In this document: piece after piece, positions 8,800 to 17,700 of the stretch
Layout: each line of letters opens with the position of its first letter
Position numbering within the stretch: the first letter of the stretch is position 1
DNA from: Erythrobacteraceae bacterium E2-1 Yellow Sea
GTDB taxonomy: Bacteria > Pseudomonadota > Alphaproteobacteria > Sphingomonadales > Sphingomonadaceae
Reading direction: 5' to 3'
Assembly (NCBI GenBank): GCA_014983025.1
Contig: JADCLP010000001.1
Location: 806,001 to 870,000, forward strand
DNA length: 64,000 nucleotides
Notes under the pieces: generated by a model
The model's database searches: none
Told to the model about the DNA's origin: nothing
Seen by the model: only the letters and a program-made list of their open reading frames with translations
Translations under genes and position numbers: made by a program

Positions 8800-9399
8800 A
8801 TGGCACGTACACGCAATGCAGAAACCTATAATGATGCGCGCGACAAGCTGTTGACAGTGGGTATGAACCTGATCCGTTCTGGCAGCTATGAAAGCGTTGG
8901 CATCAACCATATCCTGCGCGAAGGGCAAATTCCCAAGGGATCATTCTACCATTATTTTGACAGCAAGGAGGGGTTCGGGCTCGAGATCGCAAGGCATTAT
9001 CATGCCCAGCAGATCAAAAGCGCGCAGGCGATCCTGCTTGATCGCGAAGTTCCGGCACTGGAACGCCTGAGGAAGTTCTTCGAAAACGCCTATGAAGATT
9101 TTGAAGCACGTGGTTTCAGCCAAGGCTGCTTGATGTGCAATCTCACCACCGAACTTGCCGATGCAGAACCCAATTTCCAGGCGGTGCTCCAGACTCATTG
9201 GCACGAACTCAGCGGGGTGATCGCAACCTGTATCGCTGAAATCGACAAGGCCGATATCGGTCTCGATCACCTGAGCGACAGCGAAGCTGCAGACTGGCTG
9301 CTCAATTCCTGGAGCGGCGCCCTGACCCGCATGAAAGCAACCCGCGATGGGGCACCCCTCCGCCTCTTCCTCAAATCAACCTTCAAAGAAAGAAAGTGA
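8800..9399 (+). CDS. TetR/AcrR family repressor, NemR/AcuR-like
   Basis: A 199-aa regulator. The N-terminal helix-turn-helix covers about residues 5-55, with GINHILREGQIPKGSFYHYF followed by SKEGFG. The C-terminal half contains GFSQGCLMCNLTTELAD (near 105-121), a cysteine-bearing segment typical of NemR/AcuR-like sensors of electrophiles. It starts the plus-strand unit followed 3 bases later by the SDR-ABM-SDR genes and probably controls it through the palindrome at 8731-8742. ATG 8800 is preferred over 8779 because MARTRNAETY begins the HTH domain. Confidence 0.88.
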   Translation: MARTRNAETYNDARDKLLTVGMNLIRSGSYESVGINHILREGQIPKGSFYHYFDSKEGFGLEIARHYHAQQIKSAQAILLDREVPALERLRKFFENAYEDFEARGFSQGCLMCNLTTELADAEPNFQAVLQTHWHELSGVIATCIAEIDKADIGLDHLSDSEAADWLLNSWSGALTRMKATRDGAPLRLFLKSTFKERK

Positions 9400-9402
9400 A
9401 CT

Positions 9403-10288
9403 ATGGTTAGCCCCCAAACCATCCTCATAACAGGTGCCAGTCGCGGCATCGGCATGCTTGCAGCAAAGGCGCTCGCACAGCGTGGGCACAAGGTTTTTGC
9501 ATCCATGCGCGACATCAAAGGTCGCAATCGCGATGCGGCCAACCACCTGGAAAACTGGGCCAAAGATGGTGCGTTCAAGCTGGAGCCGCTGGAACTGGAT
9601 GTTACCGACCAGTCATCGGTCGACCAGGCAATCGCAACTGTCATTGCGCAGGGCCCTCTTGACGTGCTGGTCAATAATGCCGGCATCATGCCAACCGGCC
9701 TGACCGAAGCCTTTACACTCGACCAGCAGCAGGCTTGTTTCGACGTCAACATGTTCGGCCTAGCGCGCACCAGCCAAGCTGTCCTGCCGCATATGCGTGA
9801 GCGCGGGATGGGCCTGCTGATCGGCATCAGCTCGGCTGCTGGCCGCCTAGCCATCCCGAACTTCGGCCTTTATTGCGCCAGCAAATGGGCGATGGAAGCC
9901 TATTGCGAGGCACTCCACTATGAACTTGAGCCCTTCGGCATCGAATCCGTTCTGATAGAGCCCAGCGGCCACGGCACTGACCTGGTTGCATCTGCCCCCG
10001 CCCCAGCCGACACTGGCGTGGTCAAAGCCTATGGCGCCTTCGCTTCAGGACGTGAACGTTTGCTCGGCATGTTTCAGGACATGTTTGACCAAGGCGATGC
10101 GACAACCGATGCAGGCAATGTCGCGCAAGATCGTCGAGCTGGTAGAGATGCAGGCCCCCCGCCCTATCCGCACACAGGTTGGCCAGGATATGGGTGTCGA
10201 AGCCATCAATACAGCAACTGCGCCGATCCAGGCCGGATTGATCGAAAGCCTGAAACCGGTCTATCTACCCGAGACTGTCGATGCCTGA
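9403..10288 (+). pseudogene. SDR-family NAD(P)-dependent oxidoreductase, interrupted by a frameshift near 10121-10127
   Basis: The first ~240 codons give a classical short-chain dehydrogenase: cofactor loop GASRGIG at residues 11-17, NNAG near 90, and catalytic Ser plus YCASK near 157-161. At about 10121-10127 (GTCGCGCAAG) the family-like sequence jumps to another frame. From CGC at 10124 it reads RKIVELVEMQ ... VGQDMGVEAINTATAPIQAG to a TGA at 10286-10288 that overlaps the next gene's ATG (ATGCCTGA). In the original frame the ORF runs as nonsense to 10557, right through the ABM gene. An intact gene would make ~295 aa. The cause is either a true mutation or a sequence error, such as loss of one CG from a GCGCGC run. 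Confidence 0.8.
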
Positions 10289-10613
10289 GCCGACCGGACG
10301 CCTTCATATATTCGCAACGATCTGGCCGAAGGCCGAACATTTCGCAGAGGCGAAAGCGGCGTTGGAGCAACTTGTTGCTCCAACGCTCGCCGAGGCGGGC
10401 TGCCATCTGTTCACCGTGCTTGAAAATCGCGACGAACCAGGGGTGCTGCACCTGTTCGAAATCTTTGAAGATCAGGCCGCCGTCGCAGAACATTATGCGC
10501 AAGATTACACCAAAGAGGTCTTTGCCAGCTACCAGGACTGGCTCGCCGCCCCGGTAGATATCCAGCATCTGTCGGCCACGTCCCCCATCTCAGCGGAGCA
10601 GTTCTTGCCATGA
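10281..10613 (+). CDS. Antibiotic-biosynthesis-monooxygenase (ABM) domain protein, putative quinol monooxygenase
   Basis: A 110-aa one-domain protein of the ABM ferredoxin-like fold. Typical landmarks are the opening GRLHIFATIWPK, then TLAEAGCHLFTVLENRDEPG, VLHLFEIFEDQAAVAEHYA near residues 54-72, and a C-terminal half ending in FLP. Relatives are quinol monooxygenases or small heme/aldehyde-linked enzymes. It overlaps the upstream SDR stop by 8 bases and the downstream SDR start by 4 (ATGA), so the three genes are translationally coupled. Confidence 0.8.
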   Translation: MPEPTGRLHIFATIWPKAEHFAEAKAALEQLVAPTLAEAGCHLFTVLENRDEPGVLHLFEIFEDQAAVAEHYAQDYTKEVFASYQDWLAAPVDIQHLSATSPISAEQFLP

Positions 10614-11296
10614 CCAATGCCCTGATCGTCGGTGCCGGTCCAGGCCTCAGCGCCTCGCTCGCCCGGTTACTCACCGCACGCGGCGCGAAGGTAGCTCTGG
10701 CAGCGCGCGATACCGGTAAGCTCAATGGATTGTGCCAAGAAACAGGCGCAATTACATACAGCTGCGATGCCACCGATGAAGCCAGTGTAGAGGCCCTGTT
10801 CGCACAGCTCGCCACAGAAGACCGTTCGCCCGACCTGCTGATATACAACGCCAGCGCCTATACCCGTGGCCCTATCGCGCAACTCGACGCAGGCAAAGTA
10901 CGCGATGTGCTGGCCGTCAGCGCCTATGGTGCCTTTCTGGCGGCACGGGCAGCAGCGCGGGTCATGCTGAAAAAGGGCAGCGGCACCATGCTTTTCACCG
11001 GTGCTTCTGCCGGGGTGAAAGGCTATGCCCAATCCGCCCCCTTCGCCATGGGCAAGTTTGCTTTACGCGGACTGTGCCAGAGCCTCGCCAGGGAGTTGGC
11101 ACCTCAGAATATCCACGTGGCGCATTTCGTAATCGACGGCAGCATCTACCAGCCCGAACGTGGCACACCCTTTGATAACCCGGACAAGACTCTCCACCCC
11201 GATGCGATCGCCCAATCCTACCTGGCCATCGCCGACCAGGATCGCAGCGCGTGGAGCTGGGAAGTGGAATTGCGACCTTATAACGAAAGCTTCTAG
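10610..11296 (+). CDS. Atypical SDR-family oxidoreductase with Phe in place of the catalytic Tyr
   Basis: A 228-aa Rossmann protein: NAD(P) loop GAGPGLSASLA at residues 8-18, YNASAYTRG near 79-87, and candidate catalytic Ser133 (TGASAG). The usual YxxxK is FAMGK here (Phe145, Lys149). A C-terminal HVAHFVIDGSIY motif near 178 places it in an atypical SDR subgroup where, as I recall, Phe is common at this site. Classical hydride chemistry is therefore doubtful. It is last in the TetR-controlled unit. Confidence 0.8.
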   Translation: MTNALIVGAGPGLSASLARLLTARGAKVALAARDTGKLNGLCQETGAITYSCDATDEASVEALFAQLATEDRSPDLLIYNASAYTRGPIAQLDAGKVRDVLAVSAYGAFLAARAAARVMLKKGSGTMLFTGASAGVKGYAQSAPFAMGKFALRGLCQSLARELAPQNIHVAHFVIDGSIYQPERGTPFDNPDKTLHPDAIAQSYLAIADQDRSAWSWEVELRPYNESF

Positions 11297-11573
11297 CCCG
11301 GTGATTGGTGCGCTTGAATGTCGAACGCCGCATAAGCACCGCCAAACGATCCGCATCAAGTTCAGCTAGAAATGTGTGACATCCAATGGCGCTCAAATGC
11401 GCCCTGTGCAGGAACCCGAATTGTTCTGGGCGGAAGCGATCGCGCAAGGCGCATGTCCATGCGGACCGCGCATGTTGCCGATGCACACACTTCACCTTGC
11501 CCCCGCCGCACTTACCCCCTATCTGCGCAGCCAAATTCCATTCACGACCAGATACCTTAAAAGGACGACCCCG

Positions 11574-13253
<1,680 letters not shown>

Positions 13254-13573
13254 GTTTTCCTACCTGACCATCGCCCGCTAATTTGCGGGGGATGGTCAGT
13301 TGCACTTCCCCTTTCAACCTGCACGAACGCTGCAATTTGTGCGGCGCAGAGCCGTGTGTGTGGGGTCAGATTTCCTTAGTTAGAACCCTGTTCCATGTGT
13401 TCCATCCTGTAGGAAATGGCGCGGATAGCACATCATTTTCATTCATCCGAAGTACCTCGAATATGAACGGGAGGCGACTCAAGCGGTTCAGTTTGAGGTC
13501 AGCCACGCGCACGTATCAATGCTGTATCAAACACAGCCGTGCGTGGTGGATCGGCGAGGATCAGGAGCTGAAT
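13254..13573. other. 320-base intergenic stretch between ettA and the RcnB-like gene
   Basis: Besides the ettA hairpin, the stretch holds a probable long 5' leader of the RcnB-like gene. In it CCACGCGCACG (13503-13513) can pair with CGTGCGTGG (13538-13546) across a loop carrying two copies of TATCAA. I see no credible ORF. The leader hairpin lies about 30 bases upstream of the ATG and could affect translation, which is untested. Confidence 0.5.
13265..13298 (+). terminator. Hairpin downstream of ettA
   Basis: TGACCATC at 13265-13272 and GATGGTCA at 13291-13298 are perfect arms, with a further CCCGC/GCGGG pairing inside. It sits 12 bases after the ettA stop. No U-run follows, so termination may be weak or the hairpin may protect the mRNA 3' end. 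Confidence 0.6.
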
Positions 13574-14485
13574 ATGTCTGTCTCAAAACTTATGAAAGGT
13601 AGCGCCTTCTCCGCCATGGCCGCCGTGATGGCGCTCACCGCGCTTCCCGCCACAGCCTATGCCAAAGAGGGTCGTGATGCCCGGGCCAGCGAAAAGGCCC
13701 AGCAACGCAGCGAAAATCGCCAGCAGCGCAACCAGTCCAACTATGCCGAGCGTGTGACGCAGAACCGTGATTCTGATCGCCAGGGCAAGGTTTGGGACCG
13801 CAGTGAACGCCGCGCAGAAAATCGCAGCTCCACGGCTGATACGCGATCAACCCGTGACTGGAACCGCAGTGAGCGGCGAAGCGAAACCGCAGACAATCGT
13901 TCGGGGCGTGACTGGAACCGCAGCGAACGCCGCGCAGAAAACAACCAGAACCGCACTACGCGCGAATGGAGCGAGAGCAACCGACGTGAGGCTCGCCATG
14001 GCGACGACACGCGCAATCGCAGCTATTCCGACAGGAACCGCAACACCACCTATCGCGATGGTTATCGTGACGGGCGCAGGGCTGACAGGCGCGATGATCG
14101 TCGTAATACCCGTCACGCTTATCGCGACGGTTATCGCGATGGCCGCCATTATGACCGCCACCGCGATTACCGCCGCTGGGATCGCCAGACATGGCGCAAT
14201 CACAACCGCTACAACTGGTATGATTATCGTCGCAAACATCGCGATATCTACCGGCTGGGGCGTTATTACTCACCCTATCACCACCACAATTACAGCCGTA
14301 TCAGCATCGGCATCTATCTCGATAGCCTGTTCTTCGGCAGCCGTTACTGGATCAATGACCCGTGGCAGTATCGCCTGCCCGATGTGTACGGCCCCTATCG
14401 CTGGGTGCGCTATTATGACGATGCGCTGCTGGTGAACACCTATACCGGCGAAGTAGTGGACGTGGTTTACGACTTCTTCTGGTGA
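13574..14485 (+). CDS. RcnB-like periplasmic protein with Arg-rich repeats
   Basis: A 303-aa exported protein. A signal peptide spans residues 1-27 (hydrophobic core AMAAVMALTALPATAYA). Residues about 30-215 are very rich in Arg, Asp, Asn and Tyr, with three copies of W(D/N)RSERR (DNA repeats starting at 13793, 13856 and 13910) and two of YRDGYRDGR. The C-terminal ~85 residues, with GRYYSPYHHH, RYYDDALLVNTYTGEVVDV and YDFFW, match the RcnB-type (PF11776) domain. RcnB of E. coli affects nickel/cobalt homeostasis; the role of these long sphingomonad versions is unknown. It probably interacts with the envelope or a polyanion. Confidence 0.8.
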   Translation: MSVSKLMKGSAFSAMAAVMALTALPATAYAKEGRDARASEKAQQRSENRQQRNQSNYAERVTQNRDSDRQGKVWDRSERRAENRSSTADTRSTRDWNRSERRSETADNRSGRDWNRSERRAENNQNRTTREWSESNRREARHGDDTRNRSYSDRNRNTTYRDGYRDGRRADRRDDRRNTRHAYRDGYRDGRHYDRHRDYRRWDRQTWRNHNRYNWYDYRRKHRDIYRLGRYYSPYHHHNYSRISIGIYLDSLFFGSRYWINDPWQYRLPDVYGPYRWVRYYDDALLVNTYTGEVVDVVYDFFW

Positions 14486-14493
14486 TCCAATAA

Positions 14494-14529
14494 AAACCCC
14501 CGCCGCTCAGCTTTGAGTGGCGGGGGTTT
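14494..14529 (+). terminator. Rho-independent terminator after the RcnB-like gene
   Basis: AAACCCCCGCC (14494-14504) pairs perfectly with GGCGGGGGTTT (14519-14529), with an inner TCA/TGA extension and short loop. It lies 9 bases after the stop codon. The A-run and T-run flanks make it able to work in both directions, also ending the leftward cytochrome b561 unit. Confidence 0.9.
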
Positions 14530-14552
14530 GCTCTTTCTCAGCCCTGTTTGTT

Positions 14553-15101
14553 TCAGCGCGCGCTGCCAAACCACATGCGCGAAAGGCTGGGAATTTTGTC
14601 GATGAAGCTGTGCTTCAACGCGCCCAGAATATGCAGGAACATCAGATAGATCATGATCGATCCACCTGTACCGTGCAGTTCCAGTATCTCATGCCCGGTT
14701 TCTTCTCCAAAGCCCACCGGCAGTGCACCCAATTCACCCATGCCCCAGAAATTGATTGAGGCGCCATAGCCTGACAATCCGATCCAGCCGCCCAGCGGAA
14801 GACCGATGAGCAAGATATAGAATAATGCATGTGCGCCGCGTGCCAGCGCCTTCTCCCACGACTTCAGCCTGTCCGAAAGCGGCGGCGGAGTATGGGTCAG
14901 GCGCCAGATGATCCGCAACACAGTCAACACCAGAATAATCATGCCCAGTGCAAAGTGATTGGACATCACCGCGCTGCGCGCAGCACCTTCAAGGTGTTCG
15001 GCGGATTCGGCAATCCGCCAATTGATGATTACAGCCAATGCGATCAGCCAGTGAAAAATGATCGCGCCCGTGGAATATCGTTGCGAGACTGCATCACTCA
15101 T
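14553..15101 (-). CDS. Cytochrome b561-family diheme membrane protein
   Basis: A 182-aa four-helix membrane protein. Candidate heme-ligand histidines are visible in IIFHWLIAL (near residue 15), SNHFALGM (near 49), RGAHALFYILL (near 91) and the C-terminal LMFLHILGALKHSF. Bacterial members pass electrons between quinol and periplasmic acceptors or superoxide. ATG 15101 has an excellent ribosome site (GGAGGAG). It stands alone, so the electron partner is not evident. Confidence 0.88.
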   Translation of the reverse strand: MSDAVSQRYSTGAIIFHWLIALAVIINWRIAESAEHLEGAARSAVMSNHFALGMIILVLTVLRIIWRLTHTPPPLSDRLKSWEKALARGAHALFYILLIGLPLGGWIGLSGYGASINFWGMGELGALPVGFGEETGHEILELHGTGGSIMIYLMFLHILGALKHSFIDKIPSLSRMWFGSAR

Positions 15102-15215
15102 TGAAATCTCCTCCGCATAAAAGCGCGTGGAGTCTAGCAAGTCGGTGGTGATAAACAAGGTACTGTTTTGTCGTGGCTTGCATCAGGCAAGCGCAGGGCT
15201 AGGGTCAACCACATC

Positions 15216-15884
15216 ATGACGAAAACAGAACTGATTCCAGACAAGGATGCATTGGCGCGGATTGGCGAACAGGTTCGCAAGCGATTGAAAGCAGATCCGG
15301 CAATCTATCAGGTCGAAACTGACAAGGCAGAAATTTTCGCCATAGGAGACTTTCTGGACGTGTCCGAATGTGAACGCTTGTGCCTGATGATCGACCAAGT
15401 GGCTAAACCCAGCACGCTGCATGAGCAGGATTATTCCAGCGGTTTCCGTACATCCTATTCAGGCGATCTGGATGCATATGACCCCTTTGTGATGGGGATT
15501 TCACGCCGGATAGATGACATTCTAGGCATGGATTCAATCTGTGGCGAGCCCATTCAGGGCCAGCGATACCTGCCCGGCCAACAGTTCAAACCGCATAATG
15601 ATTGGTTCTATACCAGCGAAAAATATTGGCAGCTGGAACGCAAGCGCGGGGGCCAACGTTGCTGGACGGCGATGGTCTTCCTGAATGAGGTTGAAGAGGG
15701 CGGCGAAACGCATTTCACCGAAGTCGGAATCAAGATCGCGCCCAAACCAGGCGTGCTGATGCTGTGGAACAATGCCCTGCCTGATGGCACGCCCAATGAA
15801 GGGACAATGCATGCTGGAACGCCTGTGGTGAAAGGCGCAAAATACGTGATCACCAAATGGTACCGCACGCGCAAATGGGCGTGA
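15216..15884 (+). CDS. 2-oxoglutarate/Fe(II) oxygenase, prolyl 4-hydroxylase-like
   Basis: A 222-aa single-domain oxygenase. The metal-binding HxD is seen in QQFKPHNDWFY (near residue 130) and the distal His in GTMHAGTPVVKGAKYVITKWYR (near 200). The Lys after that His would hold 2-oxoglutarate. QRYLPGQ and EVEEGGETHF between them are typical of P4H-like proteins. The substrate, possibly a prolyl residue in a protein or peptide, is not known. ATG 15216 is chosen because the domain begins shortly after. Confidence 0.85.
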   Translation: MTKTELIPDKDALARIGEQVRKRLKADPAIYQVETDKAEIFAIGDFLDVSECERLCLMIDQVAKPSTLHEQDYSSGFRTSYSGDLDAYDPFVMGISRRIDDILGMDSICGEPIQGQRYLPGQQFKPHNDWFYTSEKYWQLERKRGGQRCWTAMVFLNEVEEGGETHFTEVGIKIAPKPGVLMLWNNALPDGTPNEGTMHAGTPVVKGAKYVITKWYRTRKWA

Positions 15885-15912
15885 CAGTGAGTTTGGTTGA
15901 GCCGGTGGCGGA

Positions 15913-17547
15913 TCAGCCGCGCTCGATTGCCTCACCAATCAGCTTGCGGCTGTTATCAATCCCGTAAAGCGCGATAAAGCTGCCCATGCGTGGGCCCTGC
16001 TCGCTGCCCAGCAGTGTTTCATACAGTGCCTTGAACCAGTCACGCAGATTACCGAAACCGAATTCCTCACGCTTGCCGATCTCGTAAACGATTGTCTGAA
16101 TTTCTTCAGCAGGTGTTTCCGGGTTCATGATCGATAATGCACAGTCGAGTGCCTTCAGCGCCTCCCGCTCATTTGCAGCAGGCGCGCGCTTGTTCAGCGT
16201 CGGCGCCACGAAGTCACGATTATAGGCAAGCGCAGTGGTTACCAGCACATCCAGTTCGGGATGCTTGGCAGGGTCTGCATCAGCGACATAATTGGCGAGG
16301 TATGACCACACGGCATCGCGGTCCGCCTCTGCCCCCAGCACGCCCACAAGGTTGAGCAGCAGGCCATAGGTCACCGGCAATGTGTCGCCAGCACCGGGCG
16401 CTTCTTCCGCCTCATAGCCGCCATTGACGCGCAGCAAATGCCAGGCCGGATTGCCCAGCTGCTTGTCCAGATCCTGCGTCGGCAGGCTGGATCGGAACTG
16501 CCAGTAATCATCCACCGCGCGCGGGATCACGCCCACATGCAGCTGCTTGGCGCTTTTGGGATTGGGGAAGATGTAAAAACCCAGGCTTTCTTCACTGCCA
16601 TAGGTCAGCCATTCCTCAATCGTCAGCCCGTTGCCCTTGGACTTGGAAATCTTCTCTCCATTTGCATCCAGGAACAATTCGTAGATCAGACCTTCGGGCT
16701 TCTGGCCGCCCAGCACACGCACAATCTTGCCAGATTGCACGCCACTATCGGTCAAATCCTTGCCATACATTTCGTAGTCGACGCCCAGCGCATACCAGCG
16801 CATGGCCCAATCGACCTTCCATTGCAGCTTGGACATGCCGCCCAGCGCGCTCTGCTCCACCACACTGCCATCTTCATCGGTGAAGCGGATAGTGCCCGCA
16901 TCGGCATCCACAATCTCCACCGGCACCTGCAACACGCGGCCCGTACTGGGAGAAATAGGCAAGATAGGCGAATAGGTCTGCCGCCGTTCTTCACGCAAGG
17001 TCGGCAACATGATGTCGAGAACGTCCTGATTGTGCCGCAGCACATTCTTCAGCGCATCATCAAACTCGCCCGAATTGTACATCGCGCTGGCGGCAACGAA
17101 TTCATAATCAAAGCCAAAGCGATCCAGAAAGTCGCGCAGCATCGCATTGTTGTGATGCGCGAAGCTGGCATGACCTTTCTCAAACGGATCGGGAATGCGG
17201 CTCAGCGGCTCATGCAAATGCGCGGCGATCAATTCCTGATTTGGGATATTGTCAGGCACCTTGCGCAGCCCATCCATGTCATCACTGAAAGCGACGAGAC
17301 GCGTCTTGCCATCTTCAGGCCTGGCACCAATCAGCGCCTCAAATGCGCGGCGCACCAGCGTGGTACGCAGCACTTCCTGAAACGTGCCGATATGCGGCAG
17401 GCCGCTGGGGCCATAGCCGGTTTCAAACAGCACGGGCGAACCATCAGGCTTGGTGCCTGACGGATAGCGTTTGAGCAGCCGCTGCGCCTCCTGAAAAGGC
17501 CAGGCTTTCGATACGCGTGCAGCTTCGATCAATTGTTCCATGCTCAT
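15913..17547 (-). CDS. lysS: Lysyl-tRNA synthetase, class I
   Basis: A 544-aa class I LysRS, the archaeal-type enzyme that replaces the class II form in many alphaproteobacteria. The HIGH-equivalent PHIG is at residues 51-54 and the KMSKS-equivalent KISKS at 299-303, defining the Rossmann catalytic core. The C-terminal helical anticodon-binding part runs from about 350. It ends 25 bases from the convergent oxygenase gene. Confidence 0.97.
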   Translation of the reverse strand: MSMEQLIEAARVSKAWPFQEAQRLLKRYPSGTKPDGSPVLFETGYGPSGLPHIGTFQEVLRTTLVRRAFEALIGARPEDGKTRLVAFSDDMDGLRKVPDNIPNQELIAAHLHEPLSRIPDPFEKGHASFAHHNNAMLRDFLDRFGFDYEFVAASAMYNSGEFDDALKNVLRHNQDVLDIMLPTLREERRQTYSPILPISPSTGRVLQVPVEIVDADAGTIRFTDEDGSVVEQSALGGMSKLQWKVDWAMRWYALGVDYEMYGKDLTDSGVQSGKIVRVLGGQKPEGLIYELFLDANGEKISKSKGNGLTIEEWLTYGSEESLGFYIFPNPKSAKQLHVGVIPRAVDDYWQFRSSLPTQDLDKQLGNPAWHLLRVNGGYEAEEAPGAGDTLPVTYGLLLNLVGVLGAEADRDAVWSYLANYVADADPAKHPELDVLVTTALAYNRDFVAPTLNKRAPAANEREALKALDCALSIMNPETPAEEIQTIVYEIGKREEFGFGNLRDWFKALYETLLGSEQGPRMGSFIALYGIDNSRKLIGEAIERG

Positions 17548-17700
17548 GGCGCACGCCCTTTGCGCAAGAGAGAGTTTGTTGCAAGCGCGAAGAGAAAATT
17601 CCTACTTATGACATTCTCCGTCCAATTGCTGCGGATTGCGCCACAAACCAGCATGTCTGCGCGTTTACTTTGCCGCAAGCAGGGCGCTATCACAATTGGT

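Noticed and set aside
13767-14435. Plus-strand frame rich in Ala/Thr/Ile within the RcnB-like gene
   Set aside because: A frame-shifted reading of the Arg-rich repeats; the true gene has a signal peptide and the RcnB C-terminal domain.
16438-17460. Plus-strand open frame (340 codons) opposite lysS
   Set aside because: lysS has complete class I motifs on the other strand; the antisense translation shows no family features.
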